Assembly: GCA_902363825.1 (NCBI GenBank)
Contig: CABJBK010000002.1
Coordinates: forward strand, 1 to 64,000
Reading direction: 5' to 3'
DNA from: Lachnospiraceae bacterium
GTDB lineage: Bacteria; Bacillota; Clostridia; Lachnospirales; Lachnospiraceae
DNA length: 64,000 bases
Part shown: in pieces, positions 1 to 8,610 of the stretch
How the letters are laid out: each line of letters opens with the position of its first letter
How positions within the stretch are numbered: position 1 is the first letter of the stretch
The notes under the pieces: generated by a model
What the model was told of the DNA's origin: nothing
Databases searched by the model: none
What the model saw: the letters and a program-made list of their open reading frames with translations, nothing else
Made by a program: the position numbers and the translations under genes

Positions 1-159
1 TTGCCTGACGATATGCTCCTGCATATCCGTGTTAATCTGTCCGTCCATTTTCGCACAAGAGCGGACATATCCCGCATAATGGGATAAGACGGCGGCAACA
101 GCTTCCGGGTCGCCCTCGCTTGCCTTAACGATTGTCTCATAGGGAAGTAGCTGGCTCAT
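1..159 (-). CDS. Conjugative-element helix-turn-helix protein (partial, N-terminal 53 residues)
   Basis: The window contains only the first 53 codons, beginning MSQLLPYETIVKASEGDPEA. This opening is typical of the small helix-turn-helix proteins that follow the sigma-like gene in Tn916- and Tn1549-type elements. The start ATG overlaps the last codons of the upstream sigma-like gene by 23 bases in another frame, as expected for translational coupling. The C-terminal part lies beyond position 1. The role is probably regulation of excision or transfer, inferred from family context. Confidence 0.7.
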   Translation of the reverse strand, partial: MSQLLPYETIVKASEGDPEAVAAVLSHYAGYVRSCAKMDGQINTDMQEHIVRQ

Positions 160-595
160 AGGACAAACCCTCCAACTCTGCCCGTAGCCGCCGTAAAATC
201 ATCTGAATACGCCGCCCGGTTGTGTTGCCAGCCCGTCCATATCTCCGTCCAATCTCCCTATGCGTCAATCGTTGGAAGTAGTACAAGAAAATGATTTCCT
301 GTTCCATCTGTGATAGTGCGGACAGGGCTGCGGCAAGCTCTGGACTTTCCAAAAGCACCATCTGACCACAGACGAAAAGCGGATAGCTGGTCATGCCGGA
401 TTGCTCCGCAAAGTATTTATCTGTGGTACTGAATGGATAGTGTTTTTCTTCTATCAGATATTCAAGTGAGATTTCCCGCTTGCGGCGGCTCCGTATGCTC
501 CGGGCTGCGTCTATGGCAGCGTGGCGAATAACAGTCTTGCAAAAGGCATCGTGTGTATGCCGGATATGTTCTTGATACTTTTCGTGTTCGGTCAT
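137..595 (-). CDS. Sigma-70 region-4-like factor of a conjugative element
   Basis: This is a 152-residue protein. Its C-terminal half (roughly residues 85-145) looks like sigma region 4: ALSALSQMEQEIIFLYYFQR is followed by a helix-turn-helix (LTHREIGRRYGRAGNTTGRR). No region-2 core-binding domain is obvious, as in the Orf7-type regulators of Tn916-like elements. The chosen ATG at 595 has a strong GGGGG ribosome site; a longer reading would begin at 637 inside a leader hairpin and is unlikely. It is coupled to the HTH gene that follows on the minus strand. The likely role is transcription control of element genes, inferred from the family. Confidence 0.75.
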   Translation of the reverse strand: MTEHEKYQEHIRHTHDAFCKTVIRHAAIDAARSIRSRRKREISLEYLIEEKHYPFSTTDKYFAEQSGMTSYPLFVCGQMVLLESPELAAALSALSQMEQEIIFLYYFQRLTHREIGRRYGRAGNTTGRRIQMILRRLRAELEGLSYEPATSL

Positions 596-623
596 GGAAA
601 ATCCCCCTTTCTGAATAATGGCA

Positions 624-654
624 GAGGGCGGCAGCATCTTGTGCTGTCGCCCTC
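624..654 (-). promoter_or_regulatory. Leader hairpin upstream of the sigma-like gene
   Basis: The arms 624-636 and 642-654 pair over 13 bases with one G-T mismatch around a 5-base loop. The structure lies between the sigma-like gene ribosome site and the XRE gene. There is no U-run on the minus-strand side, so a 5-prime leader structure is more likely than a simple terminator. Confidence 0.5.
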
Positions 655-684
655 TTGATTACCGAACAGCAAAGACGGGCGGGG

Positions 685-730
685 CTGTCAACGGCGGCGC
701 TTTTGCGCCGTTCATCTTGACCGTTGACAG
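685..730. repeat. Nested inverted repeat between XRE and sigma-like genes
   Basis: An outer perfect 10-base pair (CTGTCAACGG at 685-694, CCGTTGACAG at 721-730) encloses a perfect inner hairpin (CGGCGC-TTTT-GCGCCG, 695-710). It could be a terminator for the XRE transcript, a regulator site or a leader structure of the sigma-like gene. The sequence alone does not decide. Confidence 0.55.
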
Positions 731-762
731 GCTCGGCTGGGTTTGCTACAAATTCTATCTCT

Positions 763-1215
763 TTATGATTTGTCGGAAAAACTCCTTACCCAAACAAAAA
801 CTACAATCGCAGTTGCAATGAGTAATTCCGCAAGAATTACAGAAGCATTCCATATTTCAAAATAGAAATGCCCAATGAAATAGACCGCAAAAAAAATCAA
901 ATAAATTCCAATCGAATACATAATATTTTTGGAAATTTGAGTGCGTTTCTGTTCCCTAACTAACATCTGTTTCTGTTGTTGTTCCAGAATTTCTGTTTTA
1001 ACCGATAATTCATCTATCTCTGATGGTTTTAACAGATAATCCACGGTAACATCGAATACTTTGCTTAGTTCAACAATCTTTTCTACTTCGGGTATGACCT
1101 GCCCACTTTCCCATTTTGAAATAGATTGTCTTGAAACATTAAGCTGCTCAGCCAGTTGTTCCTGTGTTAATTCTCTACTTTTGCGTAGTGTTATAAGTTT
1201 TTCTGCGAACTCCAT
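763..1215 (-). CDS. XRE-family regulator with C-terminal membrane segments
   Basis: This is a 150-residue protein. Residues 5-60 form a Cro/C1-type helix-turn-helix ([20 protein letters not shown], then [13 protein letters not shown]). A short coiled-coil linker ([16 protein letters not shown]) follows, then two hydrophobic segments at about residues 98-116 and 123-143 that should anchor the protein in the membrane. Membrane-tethered XRE regulators of this form are common in Firmicutes. AAAGGAGG lies just upstream of the start. It is in the same orientation as the element genes but much more AT-rich, so it may be cargo or a separate acquisition. The target genes are unknown. Confidence 0.8.
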   Translation of the reverse strand: MEFAEKLITLRKSRELTQEQLAEQLNVSRQSISKWESGQVIPEVEKIVELSKVFDVTVDYLLKPSEIDELSVKTEILEQQQKQMLVREQKRTQISKNIMYSIGIYLIFFAVYFIGHFYFEIWNASVILAELLIATAIVVFVWVRSFSDKS

Positions 1216-1464
1216 ATGTGTTCCTCCTTTTGATTTTGTGTATAAATCTTATCAAAATACTCATTTGCACTCTAGCAAGTAAGCTATACAATTACATGAC
1301 AAACGGTAGAGTTTAAGTGCTTTCTTGTATATCTTGATTGTCATTCTACTTTATATGCCTATTTTAGCATAGAAAAAACGTTTTCTCTATTACTCCATTA
1401 TTTTACGGAATAGTGGGCTGTCTTTCTTTATTTTAGTTGTGTTACTTTATCACACATGAGCATT

Positions 1465-1646
1465 TACATATGGTAAGCAGCGCTTACCTGACCGGCTTTT
1501 TTGAAATCGTAAAGCATGATATGACAAGAGAGGAAGCTGGCATTTATGTGAAGCAGCTGCTGATCCAGGCGATCGGGGAACCGGGAATCTATGCGGACTT
1601 TGTGAACGGGCGAAAGAGAGCGGATCACTGGAAGATCGCGGAATAA
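1465..1646 (+). pseudogene. Possible remnant of a TetR-like regulator gene
   Basis: An open frame lacking any recognisable N-terminal domain encodes AYLTGFFEIVKHDMTREEAG and then unrelated-looking sequence up to a stop at 1646. By eye the first part resembles the ligand-binding C-terminus of TetR/AcrR regulators. No DNA-binding domain and no ribosome site are present. It lies exactly between the mobile-element genes and intact chromosome, as expected for a gene cut by an insertion. This is a weak call that could be chance. Confidence 0.3.
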
Positions 1647-1648
1647 CA

Positions 1649-2926
1649 TCAGATCGTCAGTGAGAAACAAAGCCAGGTGTGACCGGCATCTGTTTCGTTG
1701 GACAAAAGAATCTCGCCGTGGTAATAATCGGTCATGCGCTTTAACTGGTGCAGACCGATGCCATGGCTTTTCTTTGTCTCTTTTTTGGTCGTGTATCCTT
1801 TTTGAAAGATCTTCGAGGAAAATTCCGGTGTGAGCTTCGGACCGATATTTTTGATCTGGAACAGAACCCTGTTGTCTCTGGAATCCAAAACGGCATAAAC
1901 GGTGTCTCCCTCATTTGAGGCTTCGATCGCATTGTCGATCAGGACACCGAACATGGTAATGAGATCATATTCGGGCGTGTTGGTCTTTAAATAGTAATTC
2001 CGTATCTCCAGTTCAAACTTCTTTTTTAATATTTCCGCGCGCAGGATCTTGTGGTACAGGAAACCGGCGATCATTTTCATATTGATCTTTAAAAGTGCGA
2101 CCGGGGCGTTCTGGCTGATCAGATAGTCCGTGTAATCGGTCAGCTCACGGGACAGCGTCTCATAATCATGGCAGGTGGCGGGAAGCATACGGATTGCCTG
2201 GATACTGTTGTTGTGCGCGTGCTGTGTCTCACGCACCTGGTCGATCAGCTGTTCCACGATCGGAAGATAGGAATGATACATTTCGATCTGCTGTTTCTGT
2301 TTGTGGATCTTTAGGGAGCCGTAAATAATGACGCCGTTGATGCATACGATAAGCAGGGATATCAAAAACAGAAAGAAAAAGTTGTGCAGAATATCCGCCG
2401 TAGACTGCTTGACATAATTTACGATACAAAAGATCAGAATAAAGCTGTTGCCGAGAAAAATTTTGGCGGTAACCCCGGCACTTACGATAAATTTGTAAAT
2501 CAGTTCCAGACGTCCAAGCCGGTAATGGATGACGGAGATCAGCAGACAGAACGAATTTCCGAACAACGGCATCAGAATGGAATCCTGCGGTATACGGCAG
2601 AGCTGTATCAGCGGAATGGACAAAAGCTGAATGAACACGATCATAATATAGATGATCAGATAGATAAAAAGCTTGTTCAGCGGGCAGTCCTGAAAGATAT
2701 ACATGAAAGCGAAAAGCGAGCACGCAAAGATAATAAATACCGTAAAAAGAGCGTGATACGGAAGCAGCGTGGAAGCAGTCGAGAGCAGCAGCAGCGGAAA
2801 ACAGGTGAGCACCCGTTTTAAATTCTTTTTTAAGTTGATGCTGTATATCCCGCATCCATGCAGATACAGACAGAGAAATTCAAGCAGCTGACAGAAGAAA
2901 TTCCCTGATAAAAAGAAAATGATCAT
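1649..2926 (-). CDS. AgrC-like GHKL sensor histidine kinase
   Basis: This is a 425-residue membrane kinase. About six hydrophobic segments occupy residues 1-205. They are followed by a dimerisation/phosphoacceptor helix with the pattern RETQHAHNN (probable phospho-His at 236) and a GHKL ATPase domain at about 315-425, with N-box LIDNAIEAS and glycine-rich box SHGIGLHQL. This is the AgrC/ComD architecture, which senses extracellular peptides in known cases. The start codon overlaps the stop of the response regulator gene by four bases (ATGA), so the two are one operon with the regulator first. No agrB- or agrD-like gene lies nearby, so the ligand is unknown. Confidence 0.85.
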   Translation of the reverse strand: MIIFFLSGNFFCQLLEFLCLYLHGCGIYSINLKKNLKRVLTCFPLLLLSTASTLLPYHALFTVFIIFACSLFAFMYIFQDCPLNKLFIYLIIYIMIVFIQLLSIPLIQLCRIPQDSILMPLFGNSFCLLISVIHYRLGRLELIYKFIVSAGVTAKIFLGNSFILIFCIVNYVKQSTADILHNFFFLFLISLLIVCINGVIIYGSLKIHKQKQQIEMYHSYLPIVEQLIDQVRETQHAHNNSIQAIRMLPATCHDYETLSRELTDYTDYLISQNAPVALLKINMKMIAGFLYHKILRAEILKKKFELEIRNYYLKTNTPEYDLITMFGVLIDNAIEASNEGDTVYAVLDSRDNRVLFQIKNIGPKLTPEFSSKIFQKGYTTKKETKKSHGIGLHQLKRMTDYYHGEILLSNETDAGHTWLCFSLTI

Positions 2927-3636
2927 TTTTTCGTATACCTCTTTTCAAATTCGCTTTTGTAGGAACGCCCGACCGGAATGGATTCACTGCCGACACAGAC
3001 AAAGCGGTTTGTCTTATCGTACTGGCTGGCGTGATCGAGATTGATAATATATTTTCTGTGACAGCGGAAAAACGGAAGCCCGAGTTTTTCCGTAAAAGCA
3101 TCCAAAGTCATGGCACATGTCGTATAGACGCCGTCATTTGTGTGAACCTGGATCTGATGTCCGCAGGAACAAAGATAGAGAACTTCCGAGCCCTTCAGGC
3201 GGATATGGATGCCCTGCGTGTCAGAAAAGCTGACCTGCGGTTCGGGAAGATTTCCCGGAAAATGGATCTGATCCAGACAGTGGTAAAGCATCCCCCGGTC
3301 GTATGGCTTTAACAGATAGTCAAAGCAGTGTGTCTGATTCAGAGCCTCCAGGATCCGTTCCGGGATGGAGGTAAGGAAAATGATCGGCGTGTGGAGGTAT
3401 TCCGGGTGCTGACGGATCTGTCTGGCGAGTTCCACACCGTCTTTGGTGTCCGTGCGGTCACAGGGGTTTAATTCTACATCCAGAAGAAAAAGCGAGATAT
3501 CACTGTGTGAAAGGAGATCCAAGCCCTCCGCGTAACTGGAAGCGCATAAAAGATCATATGCCGGATTATATTCAGTTAAAAGGATCTTTAAAGCGTTTTG
3601 CTGGATCGGATCATCTTCTACGATGAGAACAGCCAT
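2923..3636 (-). CDS. LytTR-family response regulator (AgrA-like)
   Basis: This is a 237-residue protein. The receiver domain at residues 1-125 has acidic pair D8-D9, probable phosphoacceptor D53 in LFLLDVEL, and the conserved lysine in LLKPYD. A LytTR DNA-binding domain at about 140-235 carries FFRCHRKYIINL and SIPVGRSYKSEF. The ATG at 3636 was chosen over an upstream ATG because GGGGTGA lies at correct spacing. It is the first gene of the operon with the AgrC-like kinase, which presumably phosphorylates it. Its own promoter region contains inverted repeats that could be regulatory sites. Confidence 0.87.
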   Translation of the reverse strand: MAVLIVEDDPIQQNALKILLTEYNPAYDLLCASSYAEGLDLLSHSDISLFLLDVELNPCDRTDTKDGVELARQIRQHPEYLHTPIIFLTSIPERILEALNQTHCFDYLLKPYDRGMLYHCLDQIHFPGNLPEPQVSFSDTQGIHIRLKGSEVLYLCSCGHQIQVHTNDGVYTTCAMTLDAFTEKLGLPFFRCHRKYIINLDHASQYDKTNRFVCVGSESIPVGRSYKSEFEKRYTKK

Positions 3637-3660
3637 AATGTCACCCCATTGATATGTAAT

Positions 3661-3703
3661 AACTCCATTGTACAAAAAAGTTGGAGTTCCGTCAAATTTT
3701 GAC
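3661..3703. promoter_or_regulatory. Inverted repeats upstream of the LytTR regulator
   Basis: AACTCCA (3661-3667) and TGGAGTT (3682-3688) form a perfect 7-base inverted repeat enclosing the palindrome TTGTACAA. A near-palindrome, GTCAAATTTTGAC (3691-3703), follows. They sit immediately upstream of the response regulator gene, where operator sites would be expected. Autoregulation is an inference. Confidence 0.4.
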
Positions 3704-3763
3704 AGAAAAAATTGCCGTTGGTGCATTGTTTCTTGCAGTTCAGGAGAAAAAGCGTGCGAATGC

Positions 3764-3918
3764 TTGCGGGAAAAGGTGTAAAATGTTATACAATATCTGA
3801 GGGAGATGTATTGGGAAAGGAAACTGACCGGATACAGAATGGGAGAATATGAAAAATTGAATTGGCTTTCGGGATATAGAAAAAGGATACCGTAGCAGGG
3901 GGGCTGCGGTATTTTTTT
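3764..3918 (+). ncRNA. Candidate small transcript (promoter plus terminator) of about 120 nt
   Basis: A good promoter (TTGCGG at 3764-3769, 17-base spacer, TATACA at 3787-3792) lies about 90 bases upstream of a strong terminator at 3887-3918 (ATACCG-TAGC stem with its complement, then seven Ts). No gene lies between them except a 29-codon frame at 3806-3895 whose start is too close to its AGGGAG. The unit could be a small RNA or a very short peptide gene. It lies divergent from the two-component operon. Confidence 0.4.
3887..3918 (+). terminator. Rho-independent terminator
   Basis: ATACCGTAGC pairs with GCTGCGGTAT, with one U-G pair, across a G-rich loop, and TTTTTTT follows. It ends the candidate small transcript and insulates the next gene. 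Confidence 0.75.
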
Positions 3919-4039
3919 GTGCTTTTTTACTCTGCAATAGCGAAAAATTTAAGAAATAATTCATAGATTCTTCATTGGCATTTCAGGAAATACACACAGG
4001 ATTTTAATATATTTCCGGTAAAATCATCATTGGGTGATA

Positions 4040-5017
4040 ATGATGAAAAAAATTTACGGATGGACAACAAACCTGTTTCGATATATTTATATCCTGCTTG
4101 TGGCGGTATGGCTTTGTTCGAGACTTTATGTCATGCGGCAGAGTCTTTTTGGAAAAACGGTGCTGATCCAGGTCGCATTTAGCCTGATCGTACCATTTCT
4201 GTACGCCATTCTGACCGAGCTGTTCTTAAAAGGAAAACGCATAGGAAAACTCAGACCGGCGGGGGCACAGAGAAATGGACGCATGACACTGATCCTTGGG
4301 ATTCTGGCTGGAGTGCTGGTACTTTTTTGCGGGATTATGATACACAGACAGCCCGTTTTCCTGCCACGGACGACCGGAGAGATCCTAAACTGGATAAATG
4401 GACGGATGATGGCGCTTGGCATGCGTCCTGGGACATTTTTTATATTTGCGATCCCGTTTGCCGCCTGCCTTACCCAGAGAAAACTGGGAAAAGTCAGTGA
4501 CCTGCGCGCGTTATTCCTTCTTATTTCAGCAGACGCGTTCGGTGTGGCGGCACTGCTTAGCGGTTATACCAAAGTATGTTCCTATGGATTTTTCGTGCTC
4601 TCGCTTTTGTTCGCACTCCAGTATGTCCGGATCTGCTATCGGGAGGCATATGGGGATGCCATATTCCGGGCACCGAAACAGAAAGAAAAACTACAGTGGA
4701 TCAAAGCAGGAAAAAGGAAAAAAGGAAGATCAGGCACGGCAAGGGGAAAGAAACAGCCGGTCAGAAGAAAAAGAAGCGGGAAGAAGTTGAGCGCACCGCA
4801 GCCATTGCGGGAATTTGGGAATAAAAAGAGCAGAAGAGATACCGGAGCAGAAAGAAAAACGGATCGGCCGGTGGAAGAACAGAAAGCACCGGAGCAGGAG
4901 ACCGGGATGGAGGATGAACTGATCAATATTGAACAGATGCTGGAACTGGAAGCGGAAAAAACGAGAGAAGAGATCCTCTCAGATTTTGACAGAGAAAATT
5001 CTGAAAAAAAGAAATGA
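4040..5017 (+). CDS. Uncharacterised membrane protein with long charged tail
   Basis: This is a protein of about 325 residues that I do not recognise. The N-terminal 200 residues contain about six hydrophobic segments (for example near residues 15-30, 42-62, 82-100 and 130-146). The C-terminal 120 residues are a strongly basic and then acidic low-complexity tail (KAGKRKKGRSGTARGKK, later MEDELINIEQMLELEAEKTR) with no predicted fold. Two adjacent ATGs (4040, 4043) follow GGGTG, and a GTG at 4034 is possible. It stands upstream of a cell-wall amidase, which may hint at an envelope role, but spacing and a separate promoter argue against strict coupling. Confidence 0.75.
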   Translation: MMKKIYGWTTNLFRYIYILLVAVWLCSRLYVMRQSLFGKTVLIQVAFSLIVPFLYAILTELFLKGKRIGKLRPAGAQRNGRMTLILGILAGVLVLFCGIMIHRQPVFLPRTTGEILNWINGRMMALGMRPGTFFIFAIPFAACLTQRKLGKVSDLRALFLLISADAFGVAALLSGYTKVCSYGFFVLSLLFALQYVRICYREAYGDAIFRAPKQKEKLQWIKAGKRKKGRSGTARGKKQPVRRKRSGKKLSAPQPLREFGNKKSRRDTGAERKTDRPVEEQKAPEQETGMEDELINIEQMLELEAEKTREEILSDFDRENSEKKK

Positions 5018-5023
5018 TTTCCT

Positions 5024-5053
5024 TTTACTATTGCAGGTGGTTTGTATTATAAT
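5024..5053 (+). promoter_or_regulatory. Promoter of the amidase gene
   Basis: TTTACT (5024-5029), an 18-base spacer and TATAAT (5048-5053) lie about 45 bases upstream of the amidase start codon. Confidence 0.5.
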
Positions 5054-5096
5054 AGACAAAGAGTAAAAAATTTGAAAAACAGGTATGGACATATAA

Positions 5097-6827
5097 ATGA
5101 GTGGCACAAATGGATATCAGAGCACAAAATTAAATAAGAACAGGGATGTGCGAAAGCGTTCCGGGATAAAAACGGATCTGACCGGTATGCAGCATCCGGG
5201 AGCGGCAGGACAGCATAGCAGAACTGCAAGTTCCGATGCGGCACAAAGACAGAGGAGCAGAACTGCAAGTTCCGATGTAGCGCAGAGACAAAAAAGAGCC
5301 GGCGATGGCAGGGAGCAGACAGAATACAGACGGTATGAGAACGGAAGCGGAAAGCGCACACAGATGCCGCGAGACAGCAGACGGGCACGGGAACGTTATC
5401 GCAGAAGACGGAGAAAAGTGCTGCTCATGCAGATCTCATTTCTTCTTATTTCAGTTGCGATCCTGACGGCACTGGCATTGCTGATCCGGCATACGATCGA
5501 AAAGAAAGAAGCGATGGAACCGGATGCGGCGGCAGTTGAGGAAGAAATCAAAAATGTTCTGGCTGATGTGACAGACGACCGTGTCAGTGTGTCAAAATAT
5601 TATGTATACGGCACGCATCTGAATCTGGAGGGAACGCTGACGGCGGAAAAGGAGATCCAGTCGATGGAACTGCTTCTTGTGGATGACGCGAAGGGCGTTT
5701 CGAGCGAAGAGACAGATGATACATCATCCTCTGCATCTGCGGTGGATGAGGCGGAGCGGATCTATACGCTGACAAAGACGATTGGTGAGGATGGAAGTTA
5801 CGCGTTCCAGACCTCTGCAAATATCAATGATGGCGTTAATCTGGAAAATATTCCGGACGGTAACTACTGTATGCTGCTGCGGGCTGCCTATTCCGACGGT
5901 ACGCATGCGTACTATTCATTGACTGATGCGTCGGGAGAACAGGCGATCACCTATTACACGCTGACCAAGGATAACAGCAACCAGAAGATACAGATGTCTT
6001 TTGCGCAGGATACGGATGGGACAAACTTAAATTATCTGGAAGTGAATGTGGCGAAATCGGCGCTTCCGGATGATGTCTATGATATCGTGATCGACGCCGG
6101 ACATGGCGGAAAGGATACGGGAGCGAGCGGCAACGGATATACAGAGTCGGAACTGACGCTTCAGTATGCGAAGGCATTAAAAAGCGCACTGGAAGACAAG
6201 GGCTATAAGATCAAGCTGACCAGGGACGGCTCTGAGCCGGCGGATGAGAATATGGCATACACGATGTACGATGAAGACGGCAGAGTGAGCATTGCCTGCC
6301 GCTCCGGCGCAAAGTATTGTCTGTGTCTGCATTTGAACAGCAATGCGGAGAAACTGACGCGCGGCGGCGTACAGATCTACTGTTCCATACGGGGAAATGG
6401 TGATTTCGCGAAACTGGTTGCGGACGGTATTGTGGCGGACGCCGGAACTGGATATTCCAATATGCAGTCCGACCGTGTGACCGATGGTGTATACGCGGCT
6501 CCGTACAGCGAAAAAGGGATCAGCAAAAATGTGGCGACAGCGGAAAAATACGGTTATACGCCATATGATTATTCCGGCGTGGATTCCCTGTTTATGATCC
6601 GTGAGCTTGGAGGGATCGCGACCGGTGCGTTTGTGGATGGAAGAGATACCAGATATGGCAGCAACGAATACCGGAATTCCAATACCGGAGTCGAAACGCT
6701 TCTGATCGAGCTTGGATACATCAGTATCGATGAAGACCTGAAAAATATCATTTCCAATCAGAAGGGATATGTCAAAGGAATCGTCGACGCGGTGGAAACA
6801 CAGGTTGAAAATCAGAAGACATCGTAA
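5097..6827 (+). CDS. N-acetylmuramoyl-L-alanine amidase (Amidase_3), membrane-anchored
   Basis: This is a 576-residue protein. A basic, repetitive cytoplasmic N-terminus (two copies of RTASSDxAQRQ at about 41-66) precedes one membrane segment at about residues 104-130. A linker/beta-rich region follows to about 320, then an Amidase_3 domain at about 327-570. Zinc and catalytic motifs are visible: IDAGHGGKDTGA, YTESEL, CLHLNS and LLIELGY (general base Glu). The enzyme should cleave the amide between N-acetylmuramic acid and the stem peptide outside the cell, in cell separation or sporulation. The start at 5097 lacks a strong ribosome site and is the least certain part. Confidence 0.87.
   Translation: MSGTNGYQSTKLNKNRDVRKRSGIKTDLTGMQHPGAAGQHSRTASSDAAQRQRSRTASSDVAQRQKRAGDGREQTEYRRYENGSGKRTQMPRDSRRARERYRRRRRKVLLMQISFLLISVAILTALALLIRHTIEKKEAMEPDAAAVEEEIKNVLADVTDDRVSVSKYYVYGTHLNLEGTLTAEKEIQSMELLLVDDAKGVSSEETDDTSSSASAVDEAERIYTLTKTIGEDGSYAFQTSANINDGVNLENIPDGNYCMLLRAAYSDGTHAYYSLTDASGEQAITYYTLTKDNSNQKIQMSFAQDTDGTNLNYLEVNVAKSALPDDVYDIVIDAGHGGKDTGASGNGYTESELTLQYAKALKSALEDKGYKIKLTRDGSEPADENMAYTMYDEDGRVSIACRSGAKYCLCLHLNSNAEKLTRGGVQIYCSIRGNGDFAKLVADGIVADAGTGYSNMQSDRVTDGVYAAPYSEKGISKNVATAEKYGYTPYDYSGVDSLFMIRELGGIATGAFVDGRDTRYGSNEYRNSNTGVETLLIELGYISIDEDLKNIISNQKGYVKGIVDAVETQVENQKTS
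5217..5294 (+). repeat. 39-bp direct repeat, two copies, in-frame
   Basis: Copies at 5217-5255 and 5256-5294 share AGCAGAACTGCAAGTTCCGA and differ mainly at their 3-prime ends. They encode a duplicated 13-residue segment in the cytoplasmic tail of the amidase. Copy number may vary between strains. Confidence 0.8.
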
Positions 6828-6860
6828 GCGAAAGGGAAAAACAGAACACAGATATGAATT

Positions 6861-6904
6861 TTTTGTCCTATAACCATAACTGAATGTTATAGGACAAAAA
6901 TTTT
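6861..6904 (+). terminator. Rho-independent terminator after the amidase gene
   Basis: Perfect 14-base arms (TTTTGTCCTATAAC at 6861-6874 and its complement at 6886-6899) around an 11-base loop are followed by a T-rich run. Confidence 0.8.
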
Positions 6905-6928
6905 ATATTACTTTAATGCATTTTTGTA

Positions 6929-6956
6929 TTGACAATTAAAGGAGATATGCTAGAAT
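6929..6956 (+). promoter_or_regulatory. Promoter of ilvN-ilvC
   Basis: TTGACA (6929-6934) and TAGAAT (6951-6956) are separated by 16 bases and lie 44 bases before the ilvN start. The predicted transcript starts within TAACGTGAGCAA, a motif that recurs upstream of leuC. Confidence 0.75.
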
Positions 6957-6961
6957 AATTT

Positions 6962-6973
6962 TAACGTGAGCAA
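6962..6973 (+). promoter_or_regulatory. 12-base motif shared with the leuC leader
   Basis: TAACGTGAGCAA here is the exact reverse complement of TTGCTCACGTTA at 9720-9731. It overlaps the predicted ilvN transcription start. A shared operator is inferred. Confidence 0.35.
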
Positions 6974-6999
6974 GCGTAAAAAGTAAAGGATGGTTTTCG

Positions 7000-7500
7000 A
7001 TGAGAAGACAGGTATTATCCATTTTGGTGGAGAACACTTCCGGTGTTCTAAGCCGTGTATCCGGGCTTTTCAGCCGCAGAGGATACAATGTAGACAGCAT
7101 CACCGCAGGCGTGACGACAGATCCGCGTTATACCAGGATGACGATCGTTACTTCAGGTGATGAGCTTATTTTGGAACAGATAGAAAAACAGCTGGCGAAG
7201 CTGGAAGATGTGATCGATATCAAGCAGCTGCGGGACGGAGAGTCGGTGTGCCGTGAACTGATACTGGTGAAGGTACATGCGGGCGAGGAAGACCGTCAGG
7301 CAATCGTGTCGATCGCGAATATTTTCCGCGCAAAGGTTGTAGATGTAAGCCGGGATTCCATGGTGATCGAACTGACCGGAGGTCAGGGAAAGCTGGATGC
7401 TTTTTTGGAGCTGATGGCAGGCTATGAGATTCTCGAACTGGCAAGGACAGGTATTACCGGACTGACCAGAGGGTCGGCCGATGTTACTTATTTAGATTAA
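7000..7500 (+). CDS. ilvN: Acetolactate synthase small (regulatory) subunit
   Basis: This is a 166-residue protein of the normal length. An N-terminal ACT domain at about residues 4-76 (ILVENTSGVLSRVSGLFSRR, then GYNVDSITAG) would bind valine for feedback control. The C-terminal ALS_ss_C domain follows (residues 85-160). It is the regulatory partner of IlvB in the first shared step of valine and isoleucine synthesis. It lies 21 bases upstream of ilvC in the same operon. No ilvB large-subunit gene is in this window, so the catalytic partner must be elsewhere. The assignment is confident. Confidence 0.93.
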   Translation: MRRQVLSILVENTSGVLSRVSGLFSRRGYNVDSITAGVTTDPRYTRMTIVTSGDELILEQIEKQLAKLEDVIDIKQLRDGESVCRELILVKVHAGEEDRQAIVSIANIFRAKVVDVSRDSMVIELTGGQGKLDAFLELMAGYEILELARTGITGLTRGSADVTYLD

Positions 7501-7509
7501 CTTTTTTAG

Positions 7510-8544
<1,035 letters not shown>

Positions 8545-8565
8545 AAAATACATATACGCAATAAG

Positions 8566-8600
8566 AAATCCCTGATCGGTTTTGCGATCAGGGATTTTGT
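8566..8600 (+). terminator. Terminator after ilvC
   Basis: AAATCCCTGATCG (8566-8578) pairs perfectly with CGATCAGGGATTT (8585-8597) across a 6-base loop, followed by Ts. Confidence 0.85.
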
Positions 8601-8610
8601 GTAATAGCGA

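Larger units (their letters stand above)
1..1460. mobile_element. Edge or remnant of an integrative conjugative element (Tn916/Tn1549-like regulatory end)
   Basis: Three minus-strand genes (a HTH-type protein cut by the window edge, a sigma-70 region-4-like protein and an XRE regulator) match in kind and order the regulatory segment that precedes xis and int in Tn916/Tn1549-type elements. This is family knowledge; no integrase or attachment site is visible, so the element would continue to the left. The boundary to ordinary chromosome is inferred to lie between the XRE gene (ends 1215) and the histidine kinase gene (1649). The sigma-like gene is clearly GC-richer than the XRE gene, which suggests a mosaic origin. 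Confidence 0.55.

Noticed and set aside
618..821. 67-codon plus-strand frame at the element edge
   Set aside because: It runs through the two hairpins and into the XRE gene antisense, with no ribosome site.
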